Positions 1 through 5,473 of a DNA stretch of 5,740 bases are shown piece by piece. This stretch comes from UBA9980 sp964436235 (GTDB taxonomy: Bacteria; Muiribacteriota; UBA9980), in contig CAYTCW010000199.1 of NCBI GenBank assembly GCA_964436235.1, positions 1 through 5,740 on the forward strand, written 5' to 3'. Position 1 is the first letter of the stretch, and each line of letters begins with the position of its first letter. A program made the translations under genes and the position numbers. Below the pieces are notes generated by a model. That model was not told where the DNA came from and did no database searches. It saw only the letters and a list, made by a program, of their open reading frames with translations.

Positions 1-104
1 TTTTTTTCTCATATTTTTTAATTTATTTATATTTATCTCACTATTCCCATTTTTATCTATATTTTTTCATGCAATAAACTTTTTTCAAGTCTTTTGTCGG
101 TTCT

Positions 105-131
105 GCCTTCGCGCGCAACGCGCGCGAAGGC
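105..131. repeat. perfect GC-rich hairpin (12-bp stem, 3-base loop)
   Basis: gccttcgcgcgc at 105-116 is the exact reverse complement of 120-131, with loop aac. The stem is almost all G/C inside AT-rich flanks. No T-run follows on either strand, so it is not a classical intrinsic terminator. It could be a dispersed palindromic element or part of a structured transcript. Confidence 0.75.
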
Positions 132-380
132 GTACTATTTACGCGCCGCCGGAACTTAAAGTTTCGGCTTACGGTAATGTCCTGATGTATAACAACTTTT
201 ATTATACAAAAGCATTATTAAACTTATTTATTTTAAATTTTACTTGATTAAAGTCGTTTTATGAAAACTATTGCCGTATGTCATTCAGTTAATTTTTAGC
301 AATTAGATTATTAGAGTCGTTTTACAATAATTTTTACCGCGAGCCGTAAGTTATAGTTGCGGCAGTGCCATTATTGCACC

Positions 381-409
381 GCATGTGCGCGCGCGGCGCG
401 CGCACATGC
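381..409. repeat. perfect GC-rich hairpin (13-bp stem, 3-base loop)
   Basis: gcatgtgcgcgcg at 381-393 pairs exactly with 397-409 around cgg. Its stem has the same alternating GCGC character as the hairpin at 105-131, but the outer arms differ (gcatgt versus gccttc), so the two are not plain copies. There is no T-run beside it. Function unknown. Confidence 0.75.
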
Positions 410-614
410 AAACATGCAAGCTGGCAGACAAATAAGTAATAAGCAACAAACAAGCAAATAAATAAATAAAAGAGTAAGTGAGTTAATTAGCGAATGGCAG
501 GCAGGAAAAAACTTAAAAGAAAGAAATAAAAGCCTTAATAAAAAATCTGGCAGAAAAAGTTATCGACAAACCAACGAAAAAGCGTCAGGCAATTTGCCGA
601 TTGAGGGAGGGTTT

Positions 615-655
615 AAGGGAGGGAGAAAGGGTTGCTAACCTTTTCTCCCTCCCTT
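615..655 (-). terminator. strong hairpin just past the DUF2461 gene, probable transcript end
   Basis: The arm aagggagggagaaaggg (615-631) pairs with 639-655 around the loop ttgctaa. All 17 positions pair when read on the plus strand (one G.U); read on the minus strand that position is an A/C mismatch. It begins about 15 bases after the DUF2461 stop, where a terminator for that gene would sit. Against this, no T-run follows the stem on the minus strand (the next bases are aaaccctccc). On the plus strand only gatttt follows. It may stabilise a 3' end or act in both directions rather than terminate by itself. Confidence 0.45.
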
Positions 656-669
656 GATTTTAAAAAAAA

Positions 670-1395
670 TTAAAAATAGGGCTGGAGTTTTTCCTTTTCG
701 GCGCGGGCTTTAAGTTTTAATTTCCACAAATAGTGGTAAAGCGGCGCTATGCGTGCGAAATCGCTTATGACGGCGGCTGTGAAGCCTGATGATTTAATGA
801 TATTATTTATGGGTCTATCGATTGAAAGATAAAAACTTTTTTTGCGGAACCATTCGAAAGCCTCGGGCATGATGCCGTCTGGTTTTAATTTTTTATAGTA
901 ATCGCCGTAGAGTTTGAATTTTTTTTCAGTTTTATAAAAAGATATTGCGTTTAAAAATTCGGGCGATTCCTTTTTTATTTCGTCGCGGAACAGATCCATC
1001 ATTTCGCGCGGCGCGCTATAGAAGCCCATTCCATAGCTATATGAATCGGAAAAAATTTCGATATAAAAAGTCGGCGATTCTTTCCATTCTTCGAGGGGTC
1101 TTTTAAAGGCTATCCACATGCTTTTTTTATAGGGCGGCCCGCCGCGCAGGCGTCGGGCGTCTTTATAAATGCGTGAAATGGTCTTTCCGATAGCGGGCGT
1201 AACATCGAGATTATAATCGAGACTCAATATGAATTCGCTAAGATCGTTAACTAAGGCCCGCATCGGCGTTATAATCTCGGTTTGGTAGGTTTCGCGGTTG
1301 CTTTCAAACCACTCTTTGTTATTATTTTCTTTTAGCTCCGTCAGAAAGCCGAAGGCCTGCTTCGAAAATCCTTTAAATTTATTATCAGCGCTCAA
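670..1395 (-). CDS. DUF2461 / TIGR02453 family protein, function unknown
   Basis: This is a 241-residue soluble protein, close to the usual family length. Numbered from the TTG start chosen here, the opening helix block (about 10-45, with NNNKEWFESNR) matches the family's NN-x-WF-x-x-N/H pattern. The central signature at about 75-90 (RIYKDARRLRGGPPYK) corresponds to the family's R-I-x-R-D-x-R-F...PYK element. The segment with FYIEIFSD...YGMGFY (about 110-126) fits the conserved 'Y-hydrophobic-glycine-rich-G-x-Y/W' stretch. There is no signal peptide or membrane segment. The family is widespread in bacteria and I know of no established biochemical role. The start is TTG at 1393-1395, because GGAGGG lies six bases ahead of it. 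A TTG fifteen bases further upstream (1408-1410) would put that ribosome site inside the gene and has none of its own. The gene is 118 bases downstream of the Cys-rich gene and separated from it by a terminator, so it is probably a separate transcript. A TATAAT box at 1433-1438 (minus strand) is a possible -10, but no good -35 lies before it. Confidence 0.88.
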   Translation of the reverse strand: MSADNKFKGFSKQAFGFLTELKENNNKEWFESNRETYQTEIITPMRALVNDLSEFILSLDYNLDVTPAIGKTISRIYKDARRLRGGPPYKKSMWIAFKRPLEEWKESPTFYIEIFSDSYSYGMGFYSAPREMMDLFRDEIKKESPEFLNAISFYKTEKKFKLYGDYYKKLKPDGIMPEAFEWFRKKSFYLSIDRPINNIIKSSGFTAAVISDFARIAPLYHYLWKLKLKARAEKEKLQPYF

Positions 1396-1400
1396 ATTAT

Positions 1401-1406
1401 CCCTCC
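1401..1406 (-). promoter_or_regulatory. ribosome binding site that fixes the TTG start of the DUF2461 gene
   Basis: On the minus strand GGAGGG is followed by ATAAT and then TTG (codon at 1393-1395). Measured from GGAGG the spacer is the six bases GATAAT. No other start candidate nearby has a purine-rich site at proper distance. Confidence 0.75.
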
Positions 1407-1432
1407 GCAAATATTAAAGTAACGAACTGTGT

Positions 1433-1470
1433 ATTATAAAAACAGAGGCGCGTAAGATGCGCCCCTGTTT
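1433..1470 (-). terminator. intrinsic terminator of the Cys-rich gene
   Basis: Read on the minus strand, aaacaggggcgc pairs with gcgcctctgttt (12 bp including one G.U) around a 7-base loop. The stem runs straight into TTTTTATAAT. Read on the plus strand the same position is an A/C mismatch and no T-run follows, so the signal belongs to the minus strand. It lies about 45 bases after the stop of the gene at 1514. The T-run overlaps a TATAAT that could serve as -10 for the next gene. Confidence 0.8.
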
Positions 1471-1487
1471 GGAATTTTATGAAATAA

Positions 1488-1512
1488 ATATATTCAAAAT
1501 AAATGAATATAT
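1488..1512. repeat. AT-rich 9-bp inverted repeat next to the stop codon
   Basis: atatattca (1488-1496) is the exact reverse complement of 1504-1512, with loop aaataaa. It begins one base after the TAA of the Cys-rich gene. The pairing is weak (almost all A/T). It may add to 3'-end structure ahead of the main terminator, or be chance in AT-rich DNA. Confidence 0.45.
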
Positions 1513-1513
1513 C

Positions 1514-2140
1514 TTATTTTTTTTCTATATTTTCAACTTTTTCAACCGGTTTTACTTCTGATTTTTTGCATTCAGGGCAATTTTTATAAAATTTGCCTTT
1601 TTTGAGATGTTTTTTGTGGTTCCAGTTTTTATTCGCTTTTTTCGAATGATGTTTTTTATATTTATTTATTTTTATTTTAGTATCGCAGGGGCATTTAACT
1701 CCGGTTTCGCAGCCGCATTTGCAGGCGCTTTTCATTTCGGCTCTGGCGGCGGCGCATTTAGCGGAATAATCTGCAGCGCATGGCGTCAGGCATTTAACGC
1801 CGCAATCTGATTTAGCTTTGCAGACGCAGGGCGCGCCGGCGGCGCAGCCGCAGTTGCAGCCGGGAATGCCGCAGCAAGCGGTTTTAGCTTCAACTTTGGC
1901 TTCGACTTTAGGTTCGGCCGCAGGAGAGCATTTAGAAGGGCAGGCAGCGCAGGCCGCGGGGGCGCAGGCTTTTTGCTTTTGCGCAAAATGAGTTAAATTC
2001 GAAGGTTTTTCGGCCGTTTTTTTGGCGAATAGAGATTTAACCGCTTTATCGGAATACATTTCGCTGCCGGCATTAGCCGCGACAGCAAAGGAAAATACCG
2101 CGATAAGGATGATAGATAAGATAAGCAGCTGTTTTTTCAT
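1514..2140 (-). CDS. secreted cysteine-rich, metallothionein-like protein with basic tail
   Basis: This 208-residue protein is not one I can assign to a named family. Residues 1-24 are a typical Sec signal peptide (MKK, a hydrophobic run, then ANA before Gly25), so it should leave the cytoplasm. No lipobox cysteine is present. The mature part has 22 cysteines: 59, 64, 67, 71, then a dense block 89-152, then 188 and 191. Two copies of C-x-C-G-C-x5-C-x-C are visible: CNCGCAAGAPCVC (95-107) and CKCGCETGVKCPC (140-152). Such clusters bind soft metals (Cu, Zn, Cd) or form disulfides, so metal binding is an inference. PKVEAKVEAK (77-86) is a short linker. Residues 155-186 are Lys/His-rich (KKHHSKK, NHKKHLKK), and a C-P-E-C pair (188-191) precedes an acidic/basic end. 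Expression looks independent: GGAGG at 2148-2152 seven bases before ATG, a strong promoter at 2192-2221, and a terminator at 1433-1470. I see no functional link to the neighbouring peptide system. Confidence 0.8.
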   Translation of the reverse strand: MKKQLLILSIILIAVFSFAVAANAGSEMYSDKAVKSLFAKKTAEKPSNLTHFAQKQKACAPAACAACPSKCSPAAEPKVEAKVEAKTACCGIPGCNCGCAAGAPCVCKAKSDCGVKCLTPCAADYSAKCAAARAEMKSACKCGCETGVKCPCDTKIKINKYKKHHSKKANKNWNHKKHLKKGKFYKNCPECKKSEVKPVEKVENIEKK

Positions 2141-2191
2141 TAATAATCCTCCACACTTTTATTTTTTATTTTTGACCTAACATAAAAAGAT

Positions 2192-2221
2192 ATTCTATCA
2201 TAACAATACTATTTTTGTCAA
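2192..2221 (-). promoter_or_regulatory. sigma70-type promoter of the Cys-rich gene
   Basis: On the minus strand a perfect -35 TTGACA (2216-2221) is followed after 18 bases by TAGAAT (2192-2197), a good -10. Transcription would start near 2185, giving a leader of about 45 bases that contains the GGAGG site. It lies in the 114-base gap after the exporter gene, so the Cys-rich gene need not depend on exporter transcription. Confidence 0.75.
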
Positions 2222-2254
2222 GATAATTTAGTGAAGAACAAGTCATAAACGCTT

Positions 2255-4555
2255 CTACATCTGGCGTTTGGCTAATTCGGCGAAAAAACCGTTTTTAGCC
2301 ATTAATTCCTTAAAATTGCCGGTTTCAACGACTCTGCCTTTATTTATTACAAATATTTTATCAGCCTTGATAACGGTGCTCAGCCTGTGGGCTATAATTA
2401 TGCGGGTAGCTTTAAGTTTTTCAAGGCTTTCGCTTACTATGGCCTGTGTAGTATTATCTAAAGCGCTTGTCGCCTCGTCGAAAAATATTATTCCCGGCTT
2501 ATTAACTAAAGCGCGCGCTATTAAAAGCCTTTGCCGCTGGCCGCCTGAAAGGGTCGAGCCGCCCTCGCTGACTACCGTGTACATTCCCATCGGCATATTT
2601 TCTATATCCTGATCGAAACCGGCCATTCGGGCCGCTTCCCATGCGTCATCAACGCCGAGATTATAAGAGCCGACAATATTTGTAAAAATATCGCCGGCTA
2701 AAAGACGCCCGTTTTGAAGAACTACTCCGGCCTGCCGGCGGACGCTTTTAACGTCTATTTTAGAAAGATCATGGCTGTCGTAAAATACCGAACCGCTTTC
2801 GGGGGTTTCAAATCCGAGCAGCATCCTCATGATGCTTGATTTTCCGCTGCCTGACGGGCCGACTAACGCCGCAAACTCGCCGGGTTCGACCGTAATACTA
2901 AGCCGGTCGAGCACGAGCGGAGTTTCTTTTTTATAGCGAAAACTTATATTGGAAAGCTCTATTTTTCCTTTTAATACGCCGGCGCTGGCCTTTGTTTCAT
3001 CGAACTCGGGAACCGTTTCTAAAATCGGCTTAGTGCGCTCATAAATAGGCAGCACCTGAAGAATAACTAAAAACGTTGAAGATAAACCGATAACAGCCCC
3101 TAAAAGGCTGGAATAAGCCGAATAAAACGACATGAATGTGCCGGTGCTCATTGCGGCGGTGTCTTTGGAGCTATAATAGATCATAAGGTAGAAAATTACA
3201 ATTGAACAAATTACCTGATATAACGAATTGAAAGTTTGAAGAACGATTTCAAAAAATGAGGAATCGATGGAATTTTTCTTCTTTTTACTGAATTTATCGG
3301 CCCATAAATAAAAAGCTCTGCGCTCCGCGCCGGCGATTTTAAATTTTGAAAGTCCGTTAATTATTTGAAAACACATTCCGGATATTTTTCCGTCAAGCTC
3401 TACGCCGGTTTTTATATAGGAAGTTTTAAAATAACCGCACAACAAAGTAAAAAACATGGCGATAATTATCAGTCCCACGGCAAAAAAAGCCATTTTAAAA
3501 TTATAATAAAACAAAAGTAAAAGGTATAAAATCGAAAAAAATCCAGCCATCACAGTCGATAAAACAGTCCCCGAAAGAAGCATTCTTATCTGATTAATGC
3601 CCATCGCCCGCATCGCCAGATCGCCCGAATTATAATTTCTGAAAAAAGTTGCAGGCAGCCCTAAAAGTCGGTCCCATACGGCAGCCTGAACCACATAATC
3701 CATTTTTCCTTCCAGTCTCAGCATTGAAACTGCTTTAGTCATTTGAAAAAGAAAAACGCTCACGGAACAAATAATCAATCCCATCGCCAGCTGCGCCATT
3801 TGATTTTTTTCCGCGCCGGGAATTATTACGTCGAAAATCATTGCGGTCGCATAAGGCGTAGCAAGGTTTAAAACGCCTACCAGAAACCCCATCAGAACGA
3901 GGAAAAACAGGTCACGCTTCCAGATGGCAAAACAGCTTATGCTCATAAGATCAAATACGCCGAGTGGTCTTGCCGGAAAAGGTTTGTAAAAAGTATAAGC
4001 AGTACACTTAATAAGCTCCGCTTTTTTTGCGGTAAGTTTTTCGACGGTTTTTTCAGACGGATTGATTATTTTATAACTTGACGGCGAATCGGGCAGCAGC
4101 GCGACCGGCGCTCCGTTTTCTTCGAGGAAGGCCAGAAGCGGTCCGGTGTCCATTTGCCGCCAGTCGTCTTTAAGAACTACCTGTCTTACTTTTATGTTAG
4201 AACTGCGGGCGATTTCATTGATATAAGCCGGCGAATTTCCGATTTCGCCCGCGGGCGGAATAATTTTACAGCCGATATTTTCGACTGCAATATGGCAGGC
4301 GCATAAAAGGGGATTCTCATATTTAAAATAAGTAGCATTTTGCGTAGCGCCTATTTTTAAGATACTGAAAAAAGCTGAAAGAGAGGCGCGCATAAATGAC
4401 GCGTCCATTTTTTCTTTATCGATAAGTCTCTGTGATTCAGCTTCTTTTTTCGAAGCAAAACGCTTAATGAGCCGGTCTAATATAAGTTCGTTATACTCGT
4501 TATACCTCAGGATTCCGAATTCCGCTTCGTTCAAAACACCAATAAACTTCAGCAT
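2255..4555 (-). CDS. NHLP-system ABC exporter (permease-ATPase with degenerate peptidase domain), 5' end replaced
   Basis: Membrane exporter of the type paired with NHLP precursors (TIGR03797-like, second ABC subunit of the system). From about residue 21 a charged helical segment (to ~67) leads into a C39-like region (~80-170). That region reads NPLLCACHIAVENIG, then GPLLAFLEENGAPVALLP, with no convincing catalytic Cys/His pair where an active C39 peptidase would have them. Hydrophobic segments from ~214 to ~505 form the permease. The ATPase has Walker A GPSGSGKS (566-573), the Q-loop Gln614, signature LSGGQ (669-673), Walker B with Asp693-Glu694, and the H-loop His723, so it should hydrolyse ATP. 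The start is suspect. The ATG at 4553-4555 has no ribosome site, unlike the other complete genes here, and residues 1-19 are the antisense of a precursor leader (see 4496-4822). No in-frame ATG, GTG or TTG exists upstream before a stop at 4634-4636. The true gene was probably longer at its N-terminus, and this copy is likely truncated or a chimeric artefact. Usual partners (C39-ABC protein, HlyD-like adaptor) are not in the window. Confidence 0.88.
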   Translation of the reverse strand: MLKFIGVLNEAEFGILRYNEYNELILDRLIKRFASKKEAESQRLIDKEKMDASFMRASLSAFFSILKIGATQNATYFKYENPLLCACHIAVENIGCKIIPPAGEIGNSPAYINEIARSSNIKVRQVVLKDDWRQMDTGPLLAFLEENGAPVALLPDSPSSYKIINPSEKTVEKLTAKKAELIKCTAYTFYKPFPARPLGVFDLMSISCFAIWKRDLFFLVLMGFLVGVLNLATPYATAMIFDVIIPGAEKNQMAQLAMGLIICSVSVFLFQMTKAVSMLRLEGKMDYVVQAAVWDRLLGLPATFFRNYNSGDLAMRAMGINQIRMLLSGTVLSTVMAGFFSILYLLLLFYYNFKMAFFAVGLIIIAMFFTLLCGYFKTSYIKTGVELDGKISGMCFQIINGLSKFKIAGAERRAFYLWADKFSKKKKNSIDSSFFEIVLQTFNSLYQVICSIVIFYLMIYYSSKDTAAMSTGTFMSFYSAYSSLLGAVIGLSSTFLVILQVLPIYERTKPILETVPEFDETKASAGVLKGKIELSNISFRYKKETPLVLDRLSITVEPGEFAALVGPSGSGKSSIMRMLLGFETPESGSVFYDSHDLSKIDVKSVRRQAGVVLQNGRLLAGDIFTNIVGSYNLGVDDAWEAARMAGFDQDIENMPMGMYTVVSEGGSTLSGGQRQRLLIARALVNKPGIIFFDEATSALDNTTQAIVSESLEKLKATRIIIAHRLSTVIKADKIFVINKGRVVETGNFKELMAKNGFFAELAKRQM
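4488..4505. repeat. perfect 9-bp tandem duplication at the gene-gene junction
   Basis: TCGTTATAC occurs twice in direct succession (4488-4496, 4497-4505), with mismatches immediately outside on both sides. It gives YNEYNE in the exporter frame. It falls where exporter-like sequence (left) changes to precursor-leader sequence (right), so it probably marks the break and rejoining point. Confidence 0.7.
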
Positions 4556-4822
4556 ATTATTCTGCCCGAAAAACCTCGCTGTGACGAACTTGCCGACGCG
4601 GACCTCGAAATGGTCGCCGGCGGAAAAGGGCCGTCAGGGCCGTCAGGGCCGGGTGGAGACGTAGTAAAAGTGCAGACCAATGTCGCCGCGGTCGCTGAAT
4701 TAGCGGCATTAGCCGTAGCGGCAGTCGTGGTCGTCGAAGCGGCAGCGACTGTTACAACTGCAGCCGCCGACGTCGAAGTGGCGGCGGAAGTCGTAGTAGT
4801 AGCCGCTATAGTCGCTACATAA
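4496..4822 (+). pseudogene. NHLP-type precursor peptide, 5'-truncated (end of leader plus full core)
   Basis: In the plus frame ending at TAA 4820-4822, recognisable sequence begins near 4496: LVIPQDSEFRFVQNT, then LQHIILPEKP, then LADADLEMVAGG. The intact precursor downstream has LKLPENGELRFIQNT, LQYIIIPAKP and LCDADLELVAGG. I count 13 identities in the first 24 aligned positions, rising toward VAGG. The frame is closed by TAA at 4478-4480, and the first in-frame ATG (4610) lies inside the DLEM-VAGG cleavage motif. There is thus no usable start or ribosome site, and the leader's first ~90 residues are missing. After the Gly-Gly (ends 4624) comes a 65-residue core. It starts with KGPSGPSGPGGD and continues as an Ala/Val/Glu/Thr-rich stretch without cysteine, ending VVAAIVAT. 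The core's last 28 residues match 21/28 with the next gene. It lies 38 bases before that gene, with no terminator between, so the two were probably tandem precursors in one operon. As it stands it should not be translated. Confidence 0.85.
4628..4654 (+). repeat. 9-bp tandem repeat encoding collagen-like Gly-Pro-Ser
   Basis: gggccgtca occurs twice in tandem (4628-4645), followed by a diverged third unit gggccgggt (4646-4654). It encodes GPSGPSGPG directly after the Gly-Gly-Lys cleavage region of the truncated precursor. The intact paralogue has the unrelated KRHHKD there, so this segment can expand or change freely. Confidence 0.75.
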
Positions 4823-4860
4823 AAATTTCGTTTACTATCACCATAACAGGAGGCCAATTA

Positions 4861-5457
4861 ATGACAGATCCTATAAAAACAGTTAACCAAAGGGCCGTTA
4901 TAGGCGAAATTATCGCTAAGTGCTGGCAGGACGATAACTTTAAAAAATCGTTTATCGAAAATCCTAAAAAATACCTTGTGGAAGCCGGTTTAACCATTCC
5001 CGATAAAATCAAGGTAAAGGTCGTCGAAGCTGGCCCGAAAATAATGTATTCTTTACTGCCGCGAAAAGTTTCGATGGATTTTATGCAAAAAATGATGAAA
5101 ACCTTAGTTAACAACGGTATGTCGGGCGGACTTAAACTTCCCGAAAACGGCGAGCTCCGCTTTATTCAGAATACTTCTTCGCTGCAATATATTATAATTC
5201 CAGCAAAACCTCTCGAAGGCGAGCTTTGCGATGCCGATCTCGAACTCGTAGCCGGCGGCAAGCGCCATCATAAAGATATACTATCCACCAGCACCAACGT
5301 CTTAACCGGCGCTGAAGTCGTAGCCGAATTAGCGGTAGCCGCGGCAGTTGCCGGGGCCTTGGTCGCCGTCGAAGCCACTTATACGCTTACGACCGCCGCC
5401 ACGAATTTTGAAGTTGCGGCGGAAGTAGCTGTAGTAGCGGCAATAGTCGCTACATAG
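4861..5457 (+). CDS. NHLP (proteusin-type) RiPP precursor peptide, intact
   Basis: A 198-residue precursor to a modified secreted peptide. The leader is related to the nitrile hydratase alpha subunit (TIGR03793-like) but is not an enzyme. IIAKCWQDDNFKKSFIENP (17-35) matches the family's 'A-x-x-W-x-D-x-x-F-x-x-x-L-x-x-x-P' helix. It is followed by a beta-type module (44-69, starting LTIPD) and, unusually, a second such module (91-116, starting LKLPE). The leader ends DLELVAGG (126-133), the double-glycine site for a C39 peptidase. The core (134-198, 65 residues) begins KRHHKD and becomes rich in Ala, Val, Glu and Thr, with no Cys and few Ser, ending VVAAIVAT. Lanthionine or thioether rings are therefore excluded in the core. 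Epimerised or otherwise radical-SAM-modified products, as in the polytheonamide family, are possible but not shown. AGGAGG (4848-4853) sits seven bases before ATG. Ala and Val codons vary freely, which argues for selection on protein rather than simple DNA repetition. The operon promoter was presumably upstream of the truncated first precursor and is missing here. Confidence 0.9.
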   Translation: MTDPIKTVNQRAVIGEIIAKCWQDDNFKKSFIENPKKYLVEAGLTIPDKIKVKVVEAGPKIMYSLLPRKVSMDFMQKMMKTLVNNGMSGGLKLPENGELRFIQNTSSLQYIIIPAKPLEGELCDADLELVAGGKRHHKDILSTSTNVLTGAEVVAELAVAAAVAGALVAVEATYTLTTAATNFEVAAEVAVVAAIVAT

Positions 5458-5473
5458 TAAATTTAATAATAAT

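Larger units (their letters stand above)
1..660. other. long AT-rich intergenic region without a supportable gene
   Basis: No open frame of useful length with a ribosome site is present on either strand. The first ~100 bases are T-rich on the plus strand, while about 420-560 is strongly A/purine-rich and includes short AAAT repeats at about 456-470. Two perfect GC-rich hairpins (105-131, 381-409) and a hairpin at 615-655 are listed separately. A weaker hairpin lies at 148-168: gccggaac pairs with gtttcggc around the loop ttaaa, with one G.U pair. The 10-mer agtcgtttta occurs twice (252-261 and 315-324), and acatgcaa is repeated in tandem just after the second hairpin (404-419). I recognise no tRNA, rRNA or known RNA family. 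The region may hold the 3' flank of a gene lying left of the window, or an unrecognised structured RNA, but nothing decides this. Confidence 0.6.

Noticed and set aside
185..247. 20-codon frame in the intergenic region
   Set aside because: No ribosome site, AT-driven composition and no recognisable motif. The 12- and 11-codon frames at about 261 and 495 were rejected for the same reasons.
1..660. CRISPR array or mobile element in the gene-free region
   Set aside because: No regularly spaced repeats, no transposase fragment and no terminal inverted repeat pair. Only isolated hairpins and short AAAT runs.
1607..1986. Open frames on the opposite strand and in another frame across the Cys-rich gene
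   Set aside because: They overlap the Cys-rich gene, which has a signal peptide, promoter, ribosome site and terminator. The shadow products are low-complexity Ala/Phe/Pro runs without a ribosome site.
2268..2612. 114-codon plus-strand frame inside the exporter gene
   Set aside because: It is antisense to the conserved ATPase part (signature, Walker B, H-loop), which explains the sequence fully.
4060..4320. Active C39 peptidase domain in the exporter
   Set aside because: The region keeps the domain's general pattern but I find no proper Cys at the start or His before the final strands. It is likely degenerate, as in this subfamily.
4467..4664. 65-codon plus-strand frame across the junction
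   Set aside because: It is out of frame with the precursor remnant. The remnant's frame shows clear similarity to the intact precursor and this one does not.
4610..4822. A 70-residue peptide starting at ATG 4610
   Set aside because: This Met is the residue before VAGG in the leader's cleavage motif, has no ribosome site, and would leave a leaderless core.
4549..5114. Two minus-strand frames opposite the precursors
   Set aside because: Thr/Ala/Ser low complexity and antisense to the precursor cores and leader. No ribosome sites.
4861..5208. Nitrile hydratase enzyme
   Set aside because: Only the leader is related to the alpha subunit. The metal-binding Cys cluster is absent, and the protein ends in VAGG plus an Ala/Val core.
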